Below, piece after piece: positions 10,847 through 23,323 of a stretch of 64,000 nt of DNA. The stretch's first letter is position 1. Every line of letters begins with the position of its first letter. The DNA comes from Stropharia rugosoannulata (lineage: Eukaryota > Basidiomycota > Agaricomycetes > Agaricales > Strophariaceae): contig JANCIK010000007.1 in assembly GCA_028532985.1 (NCBI GenBank), forward strand, positions 558,001-622,000, read 5' to 3'. A program made the position numbers and the translations under genes. The notes below the pieces were generated by a model. That model made no database searches. It saw only the letters and a program-made list of their open reading frames with translations, and was not told where the DNA came from.

Positions 10847-12181
10847 ATGACGCACTCCATTCAAATTCCACAAGAAATGCTTGAGGAGGTCGTCAGCCAT
10901 CTGGTTGATCATCGAGCGGCTCTTTTGAACTGCAGTATGGCGTCGCGGAGTCTGCTACATGTGTGTCGATTACACCTGTTTTCAGAAGTAAAATTGAAAC
11001 CCAACAGTCTCGGCGCGTTCCTGGAACTTCTAAATGAACCATACAGCAGCTTGACAAACATAATAACGAAGCTTGTTATCACCACGGCACACCCGACACT
11101 TTCAACCAAGAGAGTACGATGTATAGGCTTTCAGGCTAATAAGACGCATCTCAAAAGACTAGCAAGCCTGCATACTGTTCGATTCACGATGACAGGACAA
11201 GATGATATTCCGCTCTTTTTCTGGCGCATGTTGGGGTCTCTTCCAGGAGTCTGTTCGATTGAAGCATATTACATTTATTTGGAGCATCCTGGAGATTTTT
11301 TCGCCCAAGTTATGTCACTCCCCGTCCTCAAAAAGTTTTCGATAGTACGCCCTACCATACTTTTCTTCTCCCAGTGGATTGCAGACCTGGACCTTGCTGT
11401 GCAACGTCGAAACGGCCATAAGAAGCTTCTTACCGCGGTTCATATGCCTCTACTAGACCTTCGGCGCTTTTCGTGCGGTGTGGATATGGCTGCACGGACC
11501 ACTCTTGGTTGGCTGCTAAGCCTCGAAGAAGTCCCTGCTATAAAATCACTGAAGTTCGAACTAGACAATAGAGAACCATTTCTGCAACTATATTTGAATA
11601 AATACGGCCCCACCATCCAGGAACTGTGTATCACTTTACCCTTAAATCCAGAGGGTGCGCTCTCTTATAAGCTAGCCTCATAGAATAATGATACTGATAT
11701 GCTCATAGTCGTGGAAAATCTGCCAACGTTCAATTTCGGGGCTCTGATTCACCTTCAACATCTGCACATCGACGGCTTGAACATGGGCTGTAGCGATCCA
11801 ACTCATTCATCAGTGTTTGAACACTTCTTCCGTGGACTTTTCTTGCAACTATTCGAATCGTTCACATACAAATCAGTTAACCCACCCCTACGCCGAATAT
11901 CAGTTTCTACCAGTTTCGACGAAGCGGATATACATGGTTTCCTTGGCGTGCCTGAATACGCTGTCCTGCAATGCGCTACCTGGTGGATCTTGCCTGAAAT
12001 CATTGAAAGCTCTTTTGAACGGTTCGGAAGCTTGTTCAATTCCCTTGAGGTCACCCTGTCCATCCGGTCGACAATTCCACCGGCTCAATGGGCGGCCGCA
12101 GAAAGTATCATGCGAACCGGCGTGTGGGGACGCGTCTCAGAGTGCGCCACATTGCGCGTTGCCTTTGATCAGTATGTATAG
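10847..12181 (+). CDS. F-box domain protein, leucine-rich type
   Basis: Likely substrate adaptor of an SCF ubiquitin ligase; mushrooms carry large families of such genes. Exons 10847-11654 and 11709-12181 sum to 1281 nt, 426 residues. The N-terminus IPQEMLEEVVSHLVDHRAALLNCSMASRSLL matches an F-box (about residues 6-50). The rest is a series of degenerate leucine-rich segments. The in-frame TAG at 11681 is removed by a 54-nt GTGCGC...CATAG intron (11655-11708), after which VENLPTFNFGALIHLQHLHI continues the repeats. The model stops at TAG 12179-12181, but a different frame immediately downstream (about 12194-12289) reads like a normal C-terminus (ITDEERRLDRHIEGLFGRLY), so the last part may be frameshifted. 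Substrate unknown. Confidence 0.78.
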
Positions 12182-13793
12182 GTATTACGGACGAAGAAAG
12201 GCGACTTGATCGCCACATAGAAGGATTGTTTGGAAGATTGTACGGAACCATTGGTATTGTTTTACCTGGTCTCGAGTCATAGCATGTATTGAGCACGTAA
12301 GTTGTCGCTGACCAGATGAAAGGTATAATGCTTGTGCAGTCCAGCTCACGAATTCTATCTTCACCATAAGTACTTGTATCAATCTTTGGAGACACCGTCA
12401 CTCTAGGGGAACTCCTGGTGATTCGGAATTCTTCTTGAGGGTACTTCCTTCCTCAGCTTGTGACCCGCTTCTTTAAACCGAAATTATGCCGAATAATGGA
12501 AGTTTATAGATTGTGCCTGGAGGCCAGTGTGTGTCTATTATAGGTGTCTATCTGCAATGTAAAGCGCATAGGGGCCGTGCGTCGCCCGCTTCTGGCACTG
12601 TGGCGTCCGGGGACAATGGCCTACAATGGTCAAGTTATAGAGTATAAAGGTCTCATTGCTAAGCTACAGGTCCCCTATGATCTGTTTCCATCAACGACGA
12701 ACCGCACTGTAATCGAGGGACACCCAGATGCGTCTGGAAGGATCAGTCAACTTGGCAACACACTTGCCAGGACTGGGTCGGTTCGGTTCTTCTTGCACAT
12801 TGCGCTGGTATCGTCAGAAGAGTCTGTGCAGAAGTGCTAAAGATCTGCATCTAAAAGAGCTGAGCGTGAAGAGTACAAAGTCGTTAATGTCGATAAGGCT
12901 AAATATAGTCCATGTGCTGATCTAGAACTTGAGTGGACAAAGTCAGTGCACATGGTGCCAGTGACCACCAGCTCTAAGTAGCCTTCGGATCTGAAGGATA
13001 TGACGAACTGCTCCGACCCATTCGCTGCGGTGTTGAAGGACCGCTGGAGAGTCCATGCTACTTAATGGAATGCGCGTGGATGCAAATTAAAGACTATCCC
13101 CGGTAGGCAGGTCGAGTGGCATATATAGCCAACGGTCCGTGGAGAGAGCAGATCTATTTTCAATGGGGGTTCTGTTGCCTCTGGCAACTGAACTAGTGAG
13201 CGGTAGCTATAGTCCAGAAATATACTGCAGGCGTCAGCTGCTGCTTTGCTTGTTTTGATTGCGACTACACGATTATTGTTCCTAGTAGGAGCATTGAGGA
13301 CTCTACTACATATGGTTATTCTAGGAGAAATGACGGGGTGGCTGGGGCATCAGAGCATTATGGTACGCATGTTTACTAGGGTCACTAAAATAGCTTTACA
13401 AACTCTCTTGTGCCGCAGAAACACAAATGAGCGAACGTTATCATTGGGGATAGCACATGCTATCGAGCTTAAGTATGTGACTAAGTCCTAAGAGCTTCAC
13501 GGCTCTCTGGTTCCGATATCGCCTTACTATGCTATATACTAAATACGTTTGAAAGATATATTTTTAGGACATAAAACTGAACGTCCGACTACTAAAATAC
13601 TCCGAGTCTGGCGTACCTCCTTTTGCTGTGATATCTCTTAGTGTCGTTGTTTAAGTGAGAACTTAAGTCCTGAGCTTCAAGTCACACAATTAAATAGATT
13701 GGTACAAGTACTATGATAACACACAACTGATCAGTAATTGAAATAATGGCCCATGAAACTACTGTCTTTTGGATGGTTCGCGGTCATGGAACG
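12182..13793. other. 1.6-kb spacer without supported gene
   Basis: The first ~110 bases (to about 12289) contain the possible displaced C-terminus of the F-box protein. Beyond that, open frames at 12544-12840 and 13246-13491 (+) have no domain, no paired splice sites and no homologue that I recognise. Confidence 0.4.
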
Positions 13794-14396
13794 CTACTTA
13801 AATATCACGACAGAGCTGGGGACCGTTACTGCCAACTATAAATAATGGAGCAATATTTTAGTTTGTCTTCTGCATTATGTTGAGAGTAACTTACCAGAAT
13901 TGCACTATGTGCAGCCTGAGGAACACTAATGGGAATTGCGAATGCTACTTTCCATTTGTTTATGAGTGTAAGCACATACTCGTGAGCCTCAAAGAACTCC
14001 AATGTTCCCGATCTTGTCGACAATTTATCATCGTGTTGCTGATATAAAGCTTTTGCAAGTCTATATTCAATAACGAGGACTTGGTAAGCTGCTGATCCTG
14101 TATACAGAAGAGCGACGCGTTTCTCACCTACAGGTTTTGAGTACAACCTCATCATGATGCTTCTGACGTGAAGCCGTGCTCGAAGGGTTTTCCTTGGTGT
14201 AAAGTTCGATTCTCTTGCTTATTTTATTGACAGCGTGCGTTAAAATTTTAAATTGATTCGACTTCTTCCTTGTGCAAGTCCAGTTGAACGTTAAAAGAGC
14301 AAACTCCGTACATAGAATGTCCTCCTCTAGTTCTTCCAGAGAGTCGTAAGTTGAGAGCAGAGAGTCATCAGAAGAGTGGGAGTAGTCTGAAGACAT
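13794..14396 (-). CDS. Small orphan protein, function unknown
   Basis: Not recognised as any known family. Three exons (14396-14132, 14091-13895, 13835-13794) total 504 nt, 167 residues. The frame is preserved across a 40-nt GTAGGT...GATCAG intron and a 59-nt GTAAGT...TTATAG intron, which argues for a real gene. The N-terminus is acidic and Ser-rich (MSSDYSHSSDDSLLS), followed by predicted helices rich in Lys and Glu, and a hydrophobic C-terminal stretch (ILLAVTVPSSVVIF). An upstream in-frame ATG at 14429 would add eleven residues. The first intron is short for this genome, which lowers confidence. Confidence 0.5.
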
Positions 14397-15925
14397 TTTG
14401 AGTGGCGCGTCACAACGAAGCGTATTCAAAGTGAAGGTTGGGGCAAGTGGCTCCCCTTGCGATGCTTTTTATATGTTCCACGCGTTGTTGCCAATGCACA
14501 ACATCCTCGCGGCTGAAAAAGGCATTACCAGCATTTAGTATAAAGCACATAGTTACGATGGCCACGAGCTCGTTATCGATCTACACCTGCTCAGCATTGT
14601 TCGCTGATGGATAGTACACAGGCTCGATAGAGCTATTCGCAGTGAGTTTCCCTTCCAGGCTTTCATGCATGATGATACCTCAACCCGACTAACAAGATTA
14701 TTTTTTTAGGACTTTTCCTCTGTTTCTTATGTCCTTTGAGTGCCTTTGAGCGGCCTTTGAGTTTGCGTTTTGTTGCTTTTCGAATGTCAGCCGTCGGTTG
14801 TCTCCGTATTTCCGAGCGTGCCAGTGGACACAGATGCCCCAAATTTAGAGCGCTTGCCTTTGTTTTCTTACACTGACATCCCCAGACCATCATCGCTTCA
14901 AGGCACGTAGCCATAAATTTGTTCAGTTTGCGAGTGAGGATATCACGCCCATCTTTTCATGATAACTCTTTGATAGTCCCTTTGCTTCCTAGTTGTCTCA
15001 TGACTATATCCTTGCCACTTGAAATTGACGGCATACATGCGGTCCTCGCTTAGAGGGAGGCGCATATATCCACTGTAAGCGACAAATATCGGGCCTCGAG
15101 GCCTCCTTTTCCGTGGCTAAAAGAAATCAAAGAGTTTAGGTACATCTGACTGGAAGTCACCCTCTTTCTAGCCCAATCCCCCTCGTACACAAGCGCCTCG
15201 TACCTTGCAGGGAATGATCGTGACTATAACCAGAATTCGAAAGGTGATCTTTCTAGAGCTGCGTGTAGACGTTCTGACTCTATTTCTAATAGTTTGGCTG
15301 TATAGCCTGATGGGTCCTTGGCTTCTGCTGCCTACCGCCTAGCTTTCCGTCGTCAATTTGTGGTGAACTCCAACTTTACTCCAACGCTACAGTCAATAGT
15401 ATTAAGGCAAAGCGGCACGCAGCCGCTGCGGCCGGGGCCGACGGGGCCGACACAACGAGCCGATCTGGACACCAGACATTGTCAGCGATGCACGATGTGT
15501 TCACCACTCACTTCCATCCACATCAACTCCTTGGCCTTTCCCATTCAGAATCTCACCTGACACAAACTGTCTTGTATCTAGGACAAGCCAACTGCATACT
15601 TTCATCTCGCTTCTGGCGCCCACAGACTGCCCCTTGCCGACTAGGACCCTAGGCGACGGACGGCTACCAGGCACAACCTGGCTGCTGGTTCGTTAAATTC
15701 TTGTTGGCGCGTCTTCTCTGACCTAACAGCTACGCTTGCTCTCCGATTTCCCTCTTCGAGTCCTCTTCGAGGCAACCAAGCGGTCCTGTCTGTTCAACCT
15801 ACGGGATCAACCTAGTCTTTGGGTACTTTCCTTGCGAGTCATATCCTTCAACCTAGCACTATCACGTTCGAGTCTCAGGAAACCACTCACTCTACTGCAG
15901 AACAGTCAAGCCACACTCAGCAGAC
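14397..15925. other. Spacer and probable long leader of the coiled-coil gene
   Basis: The right half (about 15300-15925) is CT-rich and probably forms the promoter and 5' UTR of the CCDC6-like gene. Open frames at 14663-14914 (-, Lys-rich) and 15318-15560 (+) show no domain. Confidence 0.4.
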
Positions 15926-17912
15926 ATGAGCTTTGCCCACCCCAGTCGGAGACGAGCTGTCAGCCCTACTTGGGGAGGTCCAGGGAGCAGTAGTAGAAGT
16001 GTACGTGCGGGTCGATCCGTACCGATGTCTCCCGTGTTCGGGAGCGGCGGGGGAGCGGTTAGAGGTGGTGGAAGCGGTAACGGGGGCGGTAGTTCTAGCG
16101 GGGCAGGAAGTGCGGAGAATCGGCGACATGAACAAAACCTGATCAACGCATACGAAGCAGAGGAGGAGCGAATTATCAACGTGCTTTCCCGCAAGCTAGA
16201 GCAGGTATGTTCCTTCGTGGTGTCATTAAATAAGTCATGCATAATTGCATTCAGCTCCGCGAAGACAAGATTGATCTTGAAAATGCCCTTGAAGCGGAGT
16301 CGGAAAGCCATGTCAATAGTCTTGCGAGGGAGTTGGGCGCACTGAGGGCAGCGAATATGGAACTGGAAGGCCAACTTGCAGATGCACGCGGTGAGACGTC
16401 GTCATCTTCTCCCAATGAACGTCGAAATGGTCATATGTCGGGAAGCGGCAGCGAAGACATAAGAAATGGGACTGGGTCCACTAGTCAAATGAGCGGGTGG
16501 ACTCGCGAGCCGACTGTAAACCTTGTACTTGACGCTCTTCGACGGGAGAACGAAACGCTACGACAACAGTTGGCCGAAACTCAGCGTAATTATGTGCGCA
16601 TATCTCGCTTCAATGAGCTATACAGAGAGGAACTTATAGAGCACCGTACACGGGTAAGTTTAAATATACTTCGCCTTTGGCATCCATGTTCATGAGCCCA
16701 AAGCTCGGTCTTCCGGTTGACAACCTTATTGGACTTACGTCGGCGGATCGCGATCCCTTCTCTCACTCGACACATCAGCGCTCCCGCTCATCCTCTGCAT
16801 CATCTTCTCCCGCTGTTTCCCACTATGCCTATACCCACATGAATAACGAAGGGAGTACGCGGGGATCTGTGCCCATTCCCCGTCCGCCGTCTCAAATCCA
16901 TCGCCCACAGTCGCATATGCACAGCCACACTCATGTTCAACCGTCCGCGGGATCGACACCACTGTCCCTGTCGCCCTCTTCTCCCAGCGCATATCCCTCT
17001 CTTTCCCCTATATACTCTGCGTCATCAGCTTCTATTTCTGCGTCTGCTTCGACTACGTCTTCCTCGACTGATTCGTCATTCCTCCCTGGATATCCACACC
17101 ACCGGGGTCACCACGCTGGACATTATGGAGGTCGGCGGCGCTATTCCGCTACCTCAGGTTCCGGTGCGTCTGCTTCTGCGACGCCAGCGAGCTTCGTCAG
17201 TGTGTCTACGACGCTCACGAGCCCGCCTGGGAGCTTACCGAATGGAAACGGATTCGCTGGACTGGGCTTGGGCACCCCACGGGCCGCTCTCACATACCCA
17301 TCGGTTCCACCGCCAAGTCTGTCAAGCAGTTTTGGAAGTCCAACTGTCGCTATTCATGCTCACCTCCCTCCTCAACAGTCACTGAGAGACGGCTCTATCA
17401 GCCCTGTTGATACGCGCAGTAGAAGAGCATCGCTTCCACTGGGAGCACGGGTTGCTGAGTCGGGCTCTCTTGTTGGCCGTAGTAGGGCCGGGAGTCTGGC
17501 GCAACATGCTCAGGCCGGAGGGATGCCGGAAACGGTGGTAGAGGGAGAAGGGGACGATGATGATGTAGGGTACGAAGATAGCGGGTATGCGGATGCTCGT
17601 GAGGGCGAAATTGAGCAGGGGACACGGCGGGACGATGATGTCCTTGGTTTGGAGCTCGGGAATGATTTAGGAACCAATTCTGCGCGTGAAGGCGAGTTCC
17701 AGGATGGGACGCGGAGTGTTGCAGACAGCTATACTCGAAACGGTGGAGAGACAGGTACAAGCGTCAATAATGACGAGACCGAGCGTACGGTCACCCGCTT
17801 TCACGGACGTGGTCCCGCCCTTGTCCAGGCTGGCGGGGTGCTGGTTCCAACTGTGCTTATGCGCGCCCCTCGCGCCGGAGGTTCAGCACGCAGCGAAAGC
17901 GATGGTCGGTGA
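15926..17912 (+). CDS. CCDC6-like (DUF2046-type) coiled-coil protein with Ser-rich tail
   Basis: Three exons (15926-16204, 16255-16653, 16704-17912) sum to 1887 nt, 628 residues. After a Gly/Ser-rich N-terminus, residues ~70-235 form coiled coils. The segments EEERIINVLSRKLEQL and LREDKIDLENALEAESESHV resemble the conserved repeats of animal CCDC6, where LSRKL and KIDLENxLE motifs recur. A second helix region (LDALRRENETLRQQLAETQ) follows, and then ~390 residues that are Ser/His/Pro-rich with an acidic stretch near residue 500. CCDC6 family proteins act in checkpoint and DNA-damage signalling in animals; the fungal role is not established. The third exon uses an AAAG acceptor. Family assignment is from motif resemblance only. 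Confidence 0.75.
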
Positions 17913-18899
17913 TAATTGTTGGAAGTGAGTGATTAGAGTTTCATTTGTCTTATCTTATATTCTATTTCGATAATATCTCGTACTGCTATGTTTTTATCGT
18001 AATGCAAGGTGCGTGCTTCGATACTCATAATGCGAAACTTGTTATCTCAAACCTTATTATCTAGTAATAAAGTGCTGTGTTATTTAAATTCAGTAACGCG
18101 CGTGTTGCTCTGGTAATCCTTACATGGGAGAATTTCTCTCGGTACAGTATTTATCAGTTGATATGAATGATTCTAGTTCTGTTCTAATCATTTTAGGAGC
18201 CTCGTGGCAAGTAATATGAACGGTGGATGCTCCCCTTTCATTGTTTCGAAGCGTGGCTACTCTGCTTTGACGTGTGAGAAATGAGCGAGGGTCTACCGTC
18301 TATTCCCTGTCTTCTCCGAAATATTAGGCTCACTCTTATATCTGAATAGGCGGAACGGTCGGTACGCCATTGTCCACTTCGCGTTTCATAGTATAATGGT
18401 GACTGATTGGCATGTCAGATACGACGCACGGACAGGCGCGCCTCTCACCATCTCCGGCGCGCGTCACTTTCATGCCCCGAAAAGGCTAATTAGAGTCACG
18501 AGTTACCGACGCGCCTGCACTTTCAAAGGGAACAATGCTCGGCACCATACATGCCGCAGACCATCACGTTAGCCCGGGACCAATCAGCGTTTCAAGGGAC
18601 ACGGCGATCAAAGGCGGAGATACTCTCCTTCCATATATGAAAGTTGTATACGTAAGTAGGACGCCCCGCCCCTCGTGGGATACGCGGGTTTTGCGATTAA
18701 GGTTATGCAGGGTGTGAGTCAACTCGGGCGCGCAGGCCCGTACGGGAGTATAAAAACAAGTGACGTGTCGTGCGTCGTTTTCTTTCCTCTGCTTTCTAAA
18801 GTTGTTCATTAATTTGTATCCTGATTGCTCATCAGCGTTTAGCGCTTCCCGGCATTTCCAGCACAGCTCAAGGAGCTAAGCACATCCACGGCGCACACA
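17913..18899. other. Spacer and promoter of HSP20-like gene
   Basis: Left part is probably the 3' UTR of the coiled-coil gene. The right part carries a TATA element at 18749 and a likely transcribed leader. GC-rich stretches with repeated CGCGC occur around 18430-18520. No gene is seen. Confidence 0.45.
18749..18756 (+). promoter_or_regulatory. TATA box of the HSP20-like gene
   Basis: Sequence TATAAAAA, 151 bases before the start codon at 18900, in a GC-rich context. It is the only clear TATA motif in this spacer. Confidence 0.5.
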
Positions 18900-21800
18900 A
18901 TGTCTGACTATCGTTTTGACATGAACGAAGCCTTAGAGCTGAGCGAGCAGATCCAGCATGAGAGTCAGCGACTACAGCAACAGGACCAGGAAGAGCTTCA
19001 GTTGCAGCATCAGCAGACTGCTGCGGGGTACACGCCACAACAGCAGCATCAACATCAGTTTACGCCGTCCCACCAGTGGGGCGTAGCTTCGCAGGAGCAG
19101 GTGTATTCGCCTTTTGTTTCTTCTGTGCAGTCTCCTTTTGCTTCGACTAGTGCTGGCGGTGGCACCCCCGCGCCGACTCCTACTCCAACCATTATTAGCC
19201 AAGGACTGCCACCCACACCCTCCGAAGAGAGTTATCTTGAAGCGCATGTCATGGGAGTGGGGCCTCCCCTCTCCAGTGAGGTTAGTATCGGCTTTGGGGA
19301 ACATATCATGCCGCCTAACGTAGCGTGGTCGCAGGGGACAATGGAGACAGCCCCATTACAGCTGATTCAAATAACACCCGCAGTTCAGACTGCGACGTAT
19401 CCCCAAGTGATGCTACACCACCCTCAACATGAATCTGCACCTGCACCTCCAATGGCCTATCCGCGTCCTCAAGTCTCCCCATTACAAACGCAGGGGCTGT
19501 TTTCCCCTTCCTTGCAGCAGCAAGGATATCAGGTTTACGTGTCGCCACCGCAGCAACAGTATCAGCCCATGCAGGACGTTTATCAGCCACAATCCTCTCA
19601 GCAAACCCATCAGTTGCAGTACAGTCCTCGACAGCCTGGCCAGAGCGCGTTCGCCTTGCCGGCTACACCGACACAGCCGTACCCTTATGCAAGTCCACAG
19701 CCATCGGTGCCTATGGGCGCGCATGTAATAGCTGAACAACAGAGGCCGCTTACAGTCCCCGGGACGGGCGGGCCTGTCCGCGGGGGCACAGGTCGTGCGT
19801 CGCGCGCTGAGGCTGCGCTGCCTTACGCCCGCCCTGCGCACCTGGCTGCTGCCAGTCCCGCGGCAAGCGGGACAAGTTCAGCGAGTGACTCTGCACCTAG
19901 ACGTATTGGATCTTTTCTTCAAGCCTCGTCTGGTGGTGTTGCCAAGGAGCCAACCCCTGCTAAAGGTAAAGGGCGGGCGCATGCTGCGACTGCGACTGCG
20001 AGGCCCTCTCGCTCCAAAAAGCAGAGTTTATTTGCTACAACTACGAGCGTCACTCCCAACACTACTGTCAGTACACCGACGGTACCAGAGCGTAGGTCAG
20101 TAGTGATCTTATATTCTACTTTTTTAATGCAGCAGCTAATATGTTTATACGTTCAGGAATCTCTCCCCGATTGCAGTACGTGAAATCGCACCAGCTCCGC
20201 AGGCTCAGAGCTCTGCGCGTTCGCAAACTCGCCCCCAACCCATCGCCCATTCGCCTACAACACCCTCACCTTTAGGCCGCTCAGTCATCGGTCTTGAGGC
20301 TGTATCAAGCATCGACGCAGTACAAATTAGATCGCCTGCATCTCCGTCAATGTTGCGGGATCGCTCACCCATTTCTTCAACGGATACCGCTCGCCCCGCC
20401 CTCGCTGTGCGCACGGCTGCTGCTGACGATATTCGTTTATCGAGTATCGTCAGGCCGCAGTCTGCCCTCGCCACTCCTGCAACTTCCAGTGGTCGCATTC
20501 GTATACCGAATGACACCAGGCAGCGACCCATCCCCACATCGCCTACATCTGGCTCGCATTTATCACCGGAAAAGCGCAGTGTTGCGACGCAAACAGCGAG
20601 GACCATGGTCAACGAGCGCCTGTCCCAATCTCCTTCTGTCGCCGATCGATCTCATACAAGTTCTTATCGCCCATATCCCTCTCCATACACACAACGCGTT
20701 GGTCAACGTTCCCAACGGGACTCGCACCCGACTCAGCCAGCATTTCGGCAGATTCCTATGGACACGAAGTACTACTACAAGACGAATACTCTAAAAGCGT
20801 CTCTTGAAGTCCCGGGTGTGCAGCGCAAAGACTTGCGTGTGTCATTAGGAACAGTCTTTTTCAATCGTATCAAGTATCTTTGTATTCTTGCGAAGAGCAC
20901 GTCGGTTTTTGGTGATGAGGACGAAGGGGATGAAGTGGTGAATATCACACACGCCGCTGCTTCAAGTCAATCGGCGCGCGAAGCTCCCGTGGCGCTGGAC
21001 CCGATAGGGTCCCGCCAAGAGGAGGAAGAAAGCTCGCAAGAGAGCAAGATAGAGGCGCTTGAGGAAGAAGAAAACGAGGAAGAGGCCGCTCTGGGCTTGC
21101 CACCCGCAGAGGGTAATTCACAGGCTACTGCGCAAAATTATTCTTCAACAACCACTTCCGCAACTTCTATGGTGAGGACTGCCTCGGCGTCTAAGCCCAC
21201 GAATCCTGCAGGAAAGGCGACTTTGTCAACTGCGACGACCTCGACGACGCGGCCGCCTTGGGCACCGGGTACTTCAAGTTCGCATGTGCTGACGTCTCCA
21301 GTGCTACCACTACCTCGACCACCACCGATCCCGACGAGAAACTCGACATCGACGATGAAGAGGAAGCGAGAAGCAGACGACGATGGTTCCTCCGACAACG
21401 ACCGATATCGACGCGCACATTTCGCGGAGGCGTCCTTATTTGGGATCCCGAAGCCTGGGATGGGCCGGCTGATTGGCCTTGAAAGGCGCGAAAGACGCTT
21501 CGGGGTCTCGCGCGCGGTGATACAAGTCCCCGCAGCGACCACGGTGAGTCTCCCTTCCCTTCTGTTTTATACACCACTCCCCACGACGCAACCCCGCCTT
21601 CAGAAAATGTCGTTTGGGGCCTTTGTTCTTTTACTTTGTTCTGCGGCTACCCGCTCGTGTGTGGGTAAACAAGGTTTTGACTGTCATGTTCTTTCTCCTT
21701 TTTCTATATTCGTCGTGAATGCAATATGCTTTATTGCCGCCCTGCCCGATCCGAACATCGACTGCAACATTAATACCGACCCGTCGACGCTACCTCCGGC

Positions 21801-21988
21801 ATCGACTGCAATGCTTCGCTTTCTAATGCAATCCCTCGGTAACACTGTGCCCTCCTGCCCGGCGTGTTTACACGCACGTACAGGTGGATAATGTCAACGC
21901 AGTGCTCACGGACGGTGTACTATCTGTTGATATATACTTTGGCAACCCATTTGAACAGGATGACGAGGTCGAGATCACCGTTCAGTGA
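18900..21988 (+). CDS. HSP20/alpha-crystallin-like protein with split domain and long disordered regions
   Basis: Exons 18900-20091, 20177-21543 and 21884-21988 sum to 2664 nt, 887 residues, far longer than small heat-shock proteins (~150-250). The first ~590 residues are Gln/Pro/Ser-rich and presumably disordered. At about 590-622 the segment YYYKTNTLKASLEVPGVQRKDLRVSLG matches the first half of an alpha-crystallin domain. About 200 residues of acidic, Ser/Thr-rich sequence with a KRKRE basic patch follow. Then RRFGVSRAVIQVPAATT and VDNVNAVLTDGVLSVDI supply the second half, ending near the C-terminus. A further short intron may hide near 20850-20905, where the encoded stretch (FFNRIKYLCILAK) looks non-coding. 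The last intron is long (340 nt). A chaperone or stress-regulatory role is inferred from the domain only. Confidence 0.78.
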
Positions 21989-23323
21989 GCGGGCAGCGCT
22001 GATCGCGGGCCGCCGCGCGCGACGGACAGTGCGCAAGACTGTCCTTTTGAAACGCGCTGCGGTGGCCGGTGTGAGCTGCGAGTCATGATTGCATGATGAT
22101 GCTGCGTGAATGAGTCCCAGTTCGCGTGTGAGGCTGTGAGATGTGAACGCTCCTCAAGACTCAAGACCCCCTCAAGAATTTTTTGTCTGATCCTCAAACC
22201 ATCTTCAAGAGTTCAAGATGTACGTCAAGCTTCAAAATTTATTCCCAAACCTGCATTTTGCTCCCTGTCCGTATTCGGGATTACTCTGCTTGATTGACTG
22301 TGTGAGCAAAGGTCATACCATGATCTGTTTTTCGCCAATTGTTACCTCAAGATCGTCAGCCTTTCTTGCAACTCCAAGCTGACTTCAATGACCCAGTCGC
22401 ATCCCAGCCGTCCCCGACACTTTGCAACGGCTCCCTCGGTGCGGCGACGGCTTACGGAGCTTCTGAGTAAGATTATGCTCAGCAATGCCTAAGTTGGAAC
22501 GTATACCGCATAGCGTACCTACGGGGTTATCGCAACTTTATTCCGCCCCACAAAACGACCAATTATCCCATCATGAACGGCACCCACTCGACAGTGTCAC
22601 AGCCCACCGTCGGCACCCGCATTTGCTTTCTTGTCAACCCCCACCCTCTCCCCAGCCCTGCCACCTTGTCATATTATCCTTATCCCACCCCTTACCCGCA
22701 CGCCTTGTCCACAGCCATATTACTCACTTATATTATGTATATTATCTTGTGTCTGTTGTTTCGTGTCTTGCTTTGCTCTGCATTATTTCTGTACTACCAT
22801 ACCTGTCGTGTTTTGTCGTTTTGTTTTGTCTTATTCCTGCATCATTGCATCGTACCATATCATTGTTTTATACAGTTTCTTGATACCCCACCTCATCCCT
22901 CGCCTCCCTTCCCCCCATATCCCACTTTAGATGACGAACTATATAGTCGTGTTAATGTACTCCGCGCATGAACGCTTTTGTGTCAATTCCTAAACTCACC
23001 GTCCAGTCCGTCGAGCGCATAATAGTGTTCTGAGCTAAGCTGTTCTTGAGTGATTCAACTAACAAGTGTTGCTTCGTAGCCTGATCTTCAAATGCAGCTG
23101 TACCATCCATATGTGCGGGCGTGATATCTTCAAGGAGAGTGAGCCTGTTTGGTCTTGAAGTCAAGGTCAAGCACAAGTCCCCAGCGGCGGGAGTTCTCCG
23201 TTGCGGACATTGAAATGATTATTGCAAGCGACCCTCCGGCCCGGCCAACATCCAAACCTCATCGACATCCACGAACTACTTGCCGTCAACTAACTTCGTA
23301 TCTTCTGCGTCCCGTTAATCACC
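21989..23323. other. 1.3-kb spacer with CT-rich tract
   Basis: Contains repeated CTCAAGA/TTCAAGA motifs around 22150-22240 and a strongly pyrimidine-biased tract at about 22620-22930. No gene is supported; the right end is the promoter of the second F-box gene. Confidence 0.45.

Noticed and set aside
10847..11683. F-box gene ending at the in-frame TAG at 11681
   Set aside because: A GT-AG intron (11655-11708) removes the stop and restores the leucine-rich repeats, with total length a multiple of three.
12544..12840. 98-codon plus-strand open frame
   Set aside because: Random-looking composition and no promoter or splice context.
14663..14914. Lys-rich minus-strand open frame
   Set aside because: Basic run (KKQRKSPKK) comes from low-complexity A/G DNA; no homology visible.
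15318..15560. Plus-strand frame upstream of the CCDC6-like gene
   Set aside because: Lies in the CT-rich leader region and shows no protein-like conservation.
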